DNA from: Marivirga salinae
GTDB lineage: Bacteria > Bacteroidota > Bacteroidia > Cytophagales > Cyclobacteriaceae
NCBI RefSeq assembly: GCF_030503855.1
Contig: NZ_CP129971.1
Location: 3,100,001-3,164,000 of the forward strand
Length of the DNA: 64,000 bases
Direction: 5' to 3'
A model generated the notes under the pieces. The model made no database searches. It was not told the DNA's origin and saw only the letters and a program-made list of their open reading frames with translations. The position numbers were made by a program, and so were the translations under genes. Positions within the stretch are counted from its first letter, which is position 1. The number at the start of each line of letters is the position of its first letter. This document shows, piece by piece, positions 57,863 to 64,000 of this stretch.

Positions 57863-58765
57863 TTAAATTAATTTTTTGATGGAATTACTATTTTTGCTCT
57901 TTTTAATAGTCGTAATTGGCTGATCAATTAAGTCCGAATAATTCTTAATAAACATTGCTACAAAATAAAATATAAAGGATACATAAAATATAAAGAGCAT
58001 TACCAAAACAATGCTACTAGAAGCGCCAAATATCCCTTTTATATTACTATTGACTAGTATTTGCTCTATCACAATCTGTCCGATTTTAAATAATACAGAG
58101 GTCATCACACCCCCAAAAATTGCAGGTTTCCATGGTAATTTCGCATTGGGCAGTATCTTAAATAATAAAGTAAACCAAGCTGAAAAAGTAAGTAAAGAAA
58201 ATACTATACTAAAAATTCGAACTAAATAGGATTTAACATTTGGTATGAGATCCGTTAAATGGTCTCCTATAAATGCAATTACAATATCTGAAAGTATGGC
58301 AATTAAAATGATTACCCCTCCAATTGAAACTAAAGCTATTGCAGTAAGTCTTCCACGCAAGTGAGAAGTAAATTTCTGGTTACTTTTTGAAGGCACATCC
58401 CATACTTGGTTTATATTCAATTGAACTAGAAAAAATAAATTTGTACCTATAAATAGTAAAAATAGAAACACCAATATGGAAGTTAATAGATCATCTGGGA
58501 GTTCTTGAAAATTCCTGAATATTTGCTTTATTTCTTCCGTTCCTGAATTACCTAAGACATTACTGATTTGACTGAAAATTTCATCATTTAGAAACTCTGG
58601 TTTGATAAAAAGTCCTAGAGTATTTATTAAAATAACTAAGATTGGAGGTATAGCAAATAAACTAAAAAAAGCAGTGGAAGAGGCTAATTGTAAAGGATTT
58701 TTATCTTTAAGGTCCTTTAGAGATTTAGGTATTAATTTCAGAATTGCTAATATCTTATCTTTCAT
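57863..58765 (-). CDS. YihY/BrkB-family membrane protein
   Basis: The 300-residue protein has about six membrane segments, beginning LQLASSTAFFSLFAIPPILV, the family hallmark, and including NLFFLVQLNINQVWDVPS and GASSSIVLVMLFIFYVSFIF. The family was once called ribonuclease BN; the function is not established. The ATG at 58765 is clear. Confidence 0.88.
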   Translation of the reverse strand: MKDKILAILKLIPKSLKDLKDKNPLQLASSTAFFSLFAIPPILVILINTLGLFIKPEFLNDEIFSQISNVLGNSGTEEIKQIFRNFQELPDDLLTSILVFLFLLFIGTNLFFLVQLNINQVWDVPSKSNQKFTSHLRGRLTAIALVSIGGVIILIAILSDIVIAFIGDHLTDLIPNVKSYLVRIFSIVFSLLTFSAWFTLLFKILPNAKLPWKPAIFGGVMTSVLFKIGQIVIEQILVNSNIKGIFGASSSIVLVMLFIFYVSFIFYFVAMFIKNYSDLIDQPITTIKKSKNSNSIKKLI

Positions 58766-58806
58766 TTTAAATTCGCAGGGACTAATTCTAAATTGTAATA
58801 AACAGA

Positions 58807-58834
58807 AAAACCGAAGCCAATAAGCTTCGGTTTT
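58807..58834 (-). terminator. Terminator of the small lipoprotein gene
   Basis: AAAACCGAAGC (58807-58817) pairs perfectly with GCTTCGGTTTT (58824-58834) around a six-base loop. On the minus strand it is followed by T's. It lies 22 bp after the stop at 58856. Confidence 0.85.
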
Positions 58835-58855
58835 AATAAATAGAGATAATTTTAA

Positions 58856-59248
58856 TTAATCTACTTCATTCTCAATTTTTTCACCAATTGACTTTAATTC
58901 GCTTTGAACTTCATTGTAAGCACTTTGAAGTTCTCTTTGAATATTATCCCAAGTATCTTCAGTAGATCTTTCAAGCTTCTTTAGATTATCCTCTAGCTTA
59001 CGTTCAGTATTTTCAAGTTTATTTTCTAATTCTGAATCGTCTTCTACTTCTTCAAGTCGCTCCTCTACTTTTTCGATTTCGTTTTTCAATCTTGCTTCCC
59101 ATTCATCCTTTTGGTTTTGGAAATCATTATTCATTTCTTCAGTCTCCTCGTATTGGGCTGCATCCTGATTGTGGTCATTGTTAGACCCACAAGCAAAAGC
59201 TGATGAAATTAATAATGCTGCGGTTAATGTTTTAATTGATAGTTTCAT
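58856..59248 (-). CDS. Small coiled-coil lipoprotein
   Basis: The 130-residue protein has a lipoprotein signal ending in AFAC (Cys20) and a mature part of highly charged heptads, DEWEARLKNEIEKVEERLEE, with no family I recognise. It is probably an elongated periplasmic lipoprotein. It stands alone between two terminators. Confidence 0.65.
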   Translation of the reverse strand: MKLSIKTLTAALLISSAFACGSNNDHNQDAAQYEETEEMNNDFQNQKDEWEARLKNEIEKVEERLEEVEDDSELENKLENTERKLEDNLKKLERSTEDTWDNIQRELQSAYNEVQSELKSIGEKIENEVD

Positions 59249-59442
59249 AATTTAAAAATATTTTGTTTTTAGTTCAAAAAATATATCTCATTATTAACGC
59301 AGCAAATAAGGCAGGGTTCAATCTAAAAAATTAGATGTCTCTGAATAGTACTAAATATGTATCAAATAAAGTCATACAAACTAAATAGAATACTATTTTC
59401 ATCTATCAGAATAGATAGGGGATTTATAAAGAATAATAAAAA

Positions 59443-59472
59443 AAGCCCCAATGCGATTATGCATTGAGGCTT
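59443..59472 (-). terminator. Terminator after rplT
   Basis: AAGCCCCAATGC (59443-59454) pairs with GCATTGAGGCTT (59461-59472), with one mismatch. On the minus strand seven Ts follow. It closes the thrS-infC-rpmI-rplT unit, 23 bp after the rplT stop. Confidence 0.85.
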
Positions 59473-59495
59473 GTATAATATTGATTCAAAGTATT

Positions 59496-59840
59496 TTATT
59501 TAACTGAATCTACCACGCTTTTGAAAGCTTCCGGATGATTCATAGCTAAATCAGCTAATACTTTTCTGTTTAATTCTATTCCTTTTTTATTTACAGCACC
59601 CATAAACTGAGAATAAGACATTCCGTGTTCTCTGGTTCCTGCATTAATTCTTTGAATCCACAATTTTCTGAATTCTCTTTTCTTTTGTTTCCTATCTCTG
59701 TAGGCATACAACCAACCTTTTTCAACAGCATTTTTAGCTACTGTCCAAACGTTTTTCTTTCTACCCCAGTAGCCTTTCGCATACTTAAGGATTTTTTTTC
59801 TTCTAGCTCTTGAAGCTACATGATTTACTGATCTTGGCAT
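59496..59840 (-). CDS. rplT: 50S ribosomal protein L20
   Basis: The 114-residue protein has [40 protein letters not shown] and [13 protein letters not shown], all of L20. It is a basic early 50S assembly protein that also represses its own operon in many bacteria. A 108-bp gap with a structured element (59863-59897) separates it from rpmI. A terminator follows. Confidence 0.98.
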   Translation of the reverse strand: MPRSVNHVASRARRKKILKYAKGYWGRKKNVWTVAKNAVEKGWLYAYRDRKQKKREFRKLWIQRINAGTREHGMSYSQFMGAVNKKGIELNRKVLADLAMNHPEAFKSVVDSVK

Positions 59841-59862
59841 AAATTTTAATTTTTTGGAAATT

Positions 59863-59897
59863 GGTGACCAACATTAAAGTTGATTCTTGACGTTACC
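59863..59897 (-). promoter_or_regulatory. Nested hairpin in the rpmI-rplT gap (candidate L20 control element)
   Basis: On the transcript strand the order is GGUAAC, a 9-base spacer, CAAC, a 6-base loop, GUUG, then GUCACC, so an outer stem (five of six pairs) encloses an inner 4-bp stem. It ends 23 bp before the rplT ATG. The mRNA position fits a translational operator, but L20 binding is not shown. Confidence 0.4.
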
Positions 59898-59948
59898 ATA
59901 TATCCCGGTTTAACATTGAACCTTCGTTCATTTTAATTTTGCGAAATA

Positions 59949-60143
59949 TTAAAGATTAAGCATGTCTTTCACTCTACCCATATCAGACTTATGAACAAGT
60001 CCCATATCAGTTAAGCGTCTTTTCTGCTTAGTTTCTTTTTTGGTTAAAATATGACTTTTAAAAGCGTGTTTTCTTTTAATCTTACCGCTTCCAGTCAATT
60101 TAAACCTTTTTTTCGCGCCTGATTTTGTTTTTACTTTAGGCAT
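59949..60143 (-). CDS. rpmI: 50S ribosomal protein L35
   Basis: The 64-residue basic protein starts [20 protein letters not shown] and has the family segment [20 protein letters not shown]. It follows infC by 25 bp and has no Shine-Dalgarno. rplT follows after 108 bp. Confidence 0.97.
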   Translation of the reverse strand: MPKVKTKSGAKKRFKLTGSGKIKRKHAFKSHILTKKETKQKRRLTDMGLVHKSDMGRVKDMLNL

Positions 60144-60168
60144 TTATCTATTTATTTAAATTGGTTAC

Positions 60169-60726
60169 TTATTTACCTTGTTTAGGAGTAATGAAAAGTG
60201 TCATTCTTTTACCTTCCAATTTAGGCATCTGTTCAACTTTCCCTAAATCTTCTAATTCAGAAGCAAAACGCAACAATAAAAGTTCTCCTCTATCCTTAAA
60301 AACAATTGTCCTTCCTACGAAATGAACGTAAGCTTTCACTTTTGCACCATCTGTTAAGAATTTCTTAGCATGATTCAGTTTAAATTCAAAATCATGATCA
60401 TCGGTATTCGGACCAAACCTTATTTCCTTAATAACAGTTTTTTGTGCTTTGGCTTTTATCTCCTTTTGCTTTTTCTTCTGCTCGTATTTAAATTTTGAAT
60501 AATCAATAATTTTACAAACAGGCGGATCAGCTTTTGGAGAAATCTCAACCAAATCTAGGTTTTGCTCTTCAGCCATTCTGAGGGCCTCACCAATGGTATA
60601 GACGTCAACTTTTACATTTTCACCAACTACACGAACCTCTCTAGCTCTTATTTTACTATTAACCTTGTAGGGTTCTTCCTCCCTACCTCTAGGTCTGTAG
60701 CTGCCTTTTTTTCGCATTTTACTAAT
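60169..60726 (-). CDS. infC: Translation initiation factor IF-3 (AUU start)
   Basis: IF-3 keeps 30S subunits free and checks the start codon. The N-domain includes [20 protein letters not shown], the linker is lysine-rich, and the C-domain has [20 protein letters not shown]. The first in-frame ATG is at 60717 (182 residues). Three codons upstream an in-frame ATT (60724-60726) sits 5 bases after AAGGAGG, ideal for initiation, whereas the ATG is 14 bases away. I therefore place the start at the ATT, giving 185 residues. An AUU start is how E. coli infC is autoregulated. Confidence 0.93.
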   Translation of the reverse strand: MSKMRKKGSYRPRGREEEPYKVNSKIRAREVRVVGENVKVDVYTIGEALRMAEEQNLDLVEISPKADPPVCKIIDYSKFKYEQKKKQKEIKAKAQKTVIKEIRFGPNTDDHDFEFKLNHAKKFLTDGAKVKAYVHFVGRTIVFKDRGELLLLRFASELEDLGKVEQMPKLEGKRMTLFITPKQGK

Positions 60727-60731
60727 ATTAA

Positions 60732-60738
60732 CCTCCTT
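60732..60738 (-). promoter_or_regulatory. Perfect Shine-Dalgarno before the infC AUU codon
   Basis: The minus strand reads AAGGAGG with a five-base spacer (TTAAT) to ATT. Almost no other gene start inspected here has such a sequence; Bacteroidota ribosomes normally ignore it, so its presence suggests a special control of infC. Confidence 0.8.
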
Positions 60739-60756
60739 TTTTTAGTTTACAGTGTG

Positions 60757-60786
60757 CAAATATCGTTATAAATATTGGATTACAAA
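60757..60786 (-). promoter_or_regulatory. Candidate internal promoter for infC-rpmI-rplT
   Basis: The minus strand has TTTG (60783-60786), an 18-bp spacer and GATATTTG (60757-60764), seven of eight to the -7 consensus. It lies in the thrS-infC gap, so infC can be expressed apart from thrS. A 7-bp inverted repeat (60775-60781 / 60792-60798) overlaps the -33 region. Confidence 0.55.
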
Positions 60787-60814
60787 ATTACAATCCAAAA
60801 TCTAGTAATCAATA

Positions 60815-62779
60815 TCATTTATTTTCTATACTATCTATTACTTTTTGATTGAAAAATGATTTGAAATCCTCCAAACTCATGCTTCCAACATCTCCTTCTC
60901 CATGTTTTCTAATCGAAACTTTACCTTCTGCCTGTTCCTGTTCCCCAACTATTAACATATAAGGGATTTTTTTGATCTCAGCGTCACGTATTTTCCTTCC
61001 AATTTTTTCATCTCTATGATCAATAAAGCCTGTTATATCATTAGCTTCAAGTTCGCTATAAACTTGATTGGCAAAATCAGCATATTTTTCTGAAATAGGT
61101 AAAACTGCCACTTGCTCCGGAGATAACCACAATGGGAAATTACCAGCGCAATGCTCAATTAAAACAGCTACGAAACGTTCCATACTTCCAAATGGAGCTC
61201 TATGGATCATAACTGGTCTGTGCTTGCTGTTGTCAGCTCCAACGTATTCCAACTTAAATCGTTCTGGAAGTGTATAATCAACTTGGATAGTTCCTAATTG
61301 CCAGCTTCTTCCTAAGGCATCTTTCACCATAAAATCAAGCTTTGGACCGTAGAAAGCTGCTTCTCCCAATTCAATAACTGTTTTCAAGCCTTTTTCTTCG
61401 GCTGCTTCAATAATTGATTTTTCTGCCTTGTCCCATAATTCATCTGAGCCGATGTACTTCTCTTTATTTTCTGGGTCTCTTAAAGATACTTGGGTTACAA
61501 AATCTTCAAAACCTAAAGAATTAAAAACAAATAATACTAGGTCAATTACTTTAATAAACTCCTCTTTTACCTGATCTGGGCGACAAAAGATATGTGCATC
61601 ATCTTGAGTGAAACTTCTAACTCTGGTTAAACCATGTAATTCACCGCTTTGCTCATATCTATAGACTGTTCCAAATTCAGCCAAGCGTAAAGGAAGATCC
61701 TTATAACTTCTTGGTTTGGTTTTATAGATTTCACAATGGTGAGGGCAATTCATTGGCTTTAGCAAATATTCCTCATCACTCTTCGAATCATCATCAGATG
61801 GTGCTGCTATAGGTTGAAAAGAATCTTTTCCATATTTTTCGTAATGACCCGAAGTGATATATAATTCTTTATTACCAATATGTGGAGTAATAACGGGTTG
61901 ATAACCTGCTTTTACCTGTGCTTTCTTTAAGAAATTCTCCAAACGATCTCTCAACATAGTGCCTTTAGGTAGCCATAATGGCAATCCTAAGCCCACTTTT
62001 TCAGAAAAGGCAAACAACTCCATTTCCTTACCAAGCTTTCTATGATCACGTTTTTTAGCTTCTTCTAAAAGCTCTAAATATTCTTTTAACTCTTTTTGCT
62101 TAGGGAAAGTAATTCCATATATCCTAGTTAACTGCTTACGCTTTTCATCTCCTCTCCAATAAGCACCTGCAATATTTAATAGCTTTACTGCTTTGATGTA
62201 GCCAGTATGTGGGATATGTGGCCCTCTACATAAATCGGTGAAGTTTCCTTGTTGATAGAAGGTGATTTCTCCATCATTCAAGCCATCAATCAACTCTAAT
62301 TTATATTCATCTCCTTTTTTCTGATAATAATCAAGAGCATCCTTTTTTGAAACCTCAGATCTCTGAAATTCATTTTTTTGACGAGCTAATTCAAGCATTT
62401 TTTGCTCAATTTTCTCTAGTTCCTCTCCTTGTAGCTCTTGATCTCCAAAATCTACATCATAATAAAAACCATTGGCGATGGGAGGTCCTATTCCGAATTT
62501 TATGCCAGGATATAACTCTTCTAAAGCTTCTGCTAACAAATGGGCAGAAGAATGCCAGAATGTATTTTGTCCTTCTGGATCGTTCCAAGTCAGTAATTGA
62601 ATATGAGCATCTTCATTTATCGGTCTTGTTGAATCCCAAACTTGCCCGTTAACTTTTGTCGATAAAACATTTCGAGCTAAGCCTTCACTGATACTCATGG
62701 CGATATCATGACCCGTTACGCCCTTGTCAAATTCTTTTATACTGCCATCAGGCAAAGTAATCTTTATTTTATTACTCAT
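60815..62779 (-). CDS. thrS: Threonyl-tRNA synthetase
   Basis: The 654-residue enzyme charges tRNA-Thr. It has an N-terminal TGS domain (1-62, [20 protein letters not shown]) and an editing domain with [16 protein letters not shown]. The class-II catalytic core has the zinc region [15 protein letters not shown], motif 2 around [20 protein letters not shown], and motif 3 [18 protein letters not shown]. An anticodon-binding domain closes it. It is the first gene of the thrS-infC-rpmI-rplT order. No T-box leader or SD is seen upstream. Confidence 0.98.
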   Translation of the reverse strand: MSNKIKITLPDGSIKEFDKGVTGHDIAMSISEGLARNVLSTKVNGQVWDSTRPINEDAHIQLLTWNDPEGQNTFWHSSAHLLAEALEELYPGIKFGIGPPIANGFYYDVDFGDQELQGEELEKIEQKMLELARQKNEFQRSEVSKKDALDYYQKKGDEYKLELIDGLNDGEITFYQQGNFTDLCRGPHIPHTGYIKAVKLLNIAGAYWRGDEKRKQLTRIYGITFPKQKELKEYLELLEEAKKRDHRKLGKEMELFAFSEKVGLGLPLWLPKGTMLRDRLENFLKKAQVKAGYQPVITPHIGNKELYITSGHYEKYGKDSFQPIAAPSDDDSKSDEEYLLKPMNCPHHCEIYKTKPRSYKDLPLRLAEFGTVYRYEQSGELHGLTRVRSFTQDDAHIFCRPDQVKEEFIKVIDLVLFVFNSLGFEDFVTQVSLRDPENKEKYIGSDELWDKAEKSIIEAAEEKGLKTVIELGEAAFYGPKLDFMVKDALGRSWQLGTIQVDYTLPERFKLEYVGADNSKHRPVMIHRAPFGSMERFVAVLIEHCAGNFPLWLSPEQVAVLPISEKYADFANQVYSELEANDITGFIDHRDEKIGRKIRDAEIKKIPYMLIVGEQEQAEGKVSIRKHGEGDVGSMSLEDFKSFFNQKVIDSIENK

Positions 62780-62882
62780 ATTATGTTGTAATTCTTACTT
62801 AATTAAATGTGATTTTGAATGAAAATGATTCCTAATTACAAATATGCAATTTTTGATTTAATAAGTGTAAATGGATTACAGC

Positions 62883-64000
62883 TTAATTGCCAATTACTTC
62901 TCCTTTTGCATTTAAAGTTTTTAAAACCTCTCCATTTTGATCGTAGAGAAAAAATATTCCGGCTTCTACTCTTGCATCACCTAATATATTTTCTGATTCA
63001 AATTCTAGCCTCCATAATTCTTCCATTTGATAAGATAAATAGAGTAGAATTTGTGATGAGTTTCCCTCTTCCACCGATTTAAGATTTACCAAAACATTAT
63101 TATTTAAATCAAGGATTTTTTTAACATTTAAAGTAGTGTCTTCAATTATTAAATGATTTTTAATCTTCATATCAAATCCAGCATTGGCTACAAACGGCTT
63201 TTTTTGCCAACTACCCACCATCAATAAAGAGGAGTTGGATTCAATTAAATCCAAAATATATTTATCGCCCTTATTTGCTGCAGCATTTATTGGGGTGATA
63301 TAAATTGTGTCTTGATCAGTAACAAAGTATTGAATATCAATTTCCATTTCTTTAGTTTTCTCAGAAACGGACTCGTATTTTTTCTCTAAAATAGTTTTTT
63401 CAGTATTAATATAAGCATCTATTGAAGGTTCAAAACCATCAAAATATGCAGCAAAATCTGTTTTTATTCGGTCATTTATTTGACTATCTATCAATTTGAT
63501 CATCTCTAATTGATCAGCAAGCCTGTTTTCATATTCTTTAACAACATTTGTTCTTTGATAAATATTGGAAGAATCAGCCAATACAGGGAATAAATTAACA
63601 TTCGTAATTAAATTGCTTTTATTCTTAAGTTGCTTATAACGCAATAAATTATAAACTACATTTTGTTTATCCAGATTTTCTAATCCTTTTTTCAACTCTT
63701 CTGGAATGTTCATTTCTTTAATTTTAGCAGAGTCTTTTACTTTTTCATTGAAACTCAATGCACTATTAAAATCATTATCAGTCTTATACAACAATTCTTT
63801 AATTGGCTGAACTTCTGTTTCAATTCTCTTATCCAGTGCAATCAAATACGTAGCATAATCTTGTATTTCAATCTGAAAATTATTGAAATCAATATCCTTT
63901 GGAGCTAATTGATCCCAATTATCAATAGTTGTCAATTTTAATTCCGGATCATAAAGGGATTGATTTAATGATTTTAGCTTTTCAACAAAAATTGAATAAT
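62883..64000 (-). CDS. Charged, helical protein of unknown function (5' end cut by window edge)
   Basis: The frame stays open to the right edge, giving at least 372 residues; a TTG at 63935 is an internal leucine, not a convincing start. The visible part is rich in Lys, Glu and Asn with long helical stretches (YATYLIALDKRIETEVQPIK, IKLIDSQINDRIKTDFAAYF). It ends in beta-rich sequence (MEELWRLEFESENILGDA). It resembles a gliding-motility or envelope coiled-coil protein only in style; I recognise no family. Confidence 0.55.
   Translation of the reverse strand, partial: YSIFVEKLKSLNQSLYDPELKLTTIDNWDQLAPKDIDFNNFQIEIQDYATYLIALDKRIETEVQPIKELLYKTDNDFNSALSFNEKVKDSAKIKEMNIPEELKKGLENLDKQNVVYNLLRYKQLKNKSNLITNVNLFPVLADSSNIYQRTNVVKEYENRLADQLEMIKLIDSQINDRIKTDFAAYFDGFEPSIDAYINTEKTILEKKYESVSEKTKEMEIDIQYFVTDQDTIYITPINAAANKGDKYILDLIESNSSLLMVGSWQKKPFVANAGFDMKIKNHLIIEDTTLNVKKILDLNNNVLVNLKSVEEGNSSQILLYLSYQMEELWRLEFESENILGDARVEAGIFFLYDQNGEVLKTLNAKGEVIGN

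Noticed and set aside
63933..63935. TTG as the start of the last gene
   Set aside because: The frame is open upstream to the window edge with normal codons, so the TTG is an internal leucine.
1..64000. tRNA, rRNA, CRISPR array, prophage or intact insertion sequence
   Set aside because: I scanned the gene-free gaps and found no cloverleaf-like sequence, no spaced direct repeats and no intact transposase. A tRNA scan would settle the first.

Overview
The window is a 64 kb stretch of a low-G+C chromosome from a Bacteroidota bacterium. It is most likely a marine gliding Cytophagales of the Marivirga/Fulvivirga type; that placement is inference from gene content and style. The supporting evidence is: a sigma factor that begins directly at region 1.2; promoters of the TTTG / TAnnTTTG type; almost no Shine-Dalgarno sequences and several TTG or GTG starts; a PorP/SprF gene beside a secreted HYR-repeat protein with a gliding-type (type B) C-terminal sorting domain; a TonB-dependent receptor with a carboxypeptidase-like N-terminus; and lipoproteins with Bacteroidota-style lipoboxes. 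No rRNA, tRNA, CRISPR array, prophage or intact insertion sequence was found.

Layout. 1-6.8 kb: rpoD (cut by the edge), the rpsO-pnp unit, an LptF/LptG permease, a hydrolase, a DoxX-like protein and a MarR regulator. 6.9-15.7 kb: a secreted PIG-L deacetylase, a lipoprotein esterase, a TPR protein, a quinone-oxidoreductase-like enzyme, mnmA and a DUF4136-like protein. 15.8-19.7 kb: a peroxiredoxin-like protein, an NDH-2-like flavoprotein, a protein strongly resembling cyanobacterial acyl-ACP reductase, and an antitoxin remnant. 19.8-23.3 kb: a tight operon of an Nramp-related transporter and 5-oxoprolinase pxpA-pxpB-pxpC. 23.4-30 kb: a HEIGH metalloprotease, an LpoB-like lipoprotein, a TonB receptor, rpe and a ROK kinase. 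30.4-37.8 kb: a four-gene type IX secretion locus (HYR protein, PorP/SprF, TPR-PD40 protein, sensor kinase). 38.2-38.7 kb: a decayed transposase. 38.9-46.4 kb: two DEAD-box helicases, a CHASE/PAS protein with an H-box but no ATPase domain, and a TldE/TldD pair. 46.5-59.3 kb: dinB, msrA, a TPR protein, gyrA, several hypotheticals, an iron alcohol dehydrogenase, a second H-box protein without an ATPase domain, a CDP-alcohol phosphatidyltransferase and a YihY/BrkB protein. 59.4-64 kb: the thrS-infC-rpmI-rplT translation operon and a truncated coiled-coil protein.

Most of the window is housekeeping. The parts that stand out are: the acyl-ACP-reductase-like gene paired with a flavoprotein; the Nramp-like transporter that has lost its metal ligands and sits with 5-oxoprolinase; the AUU start with a perfect Shine-Dalgarno on infC plus a hairpin before rplT; two kinase-like proteins without a catalytic domain; and the type IX locus that ends in a sensor kinase.
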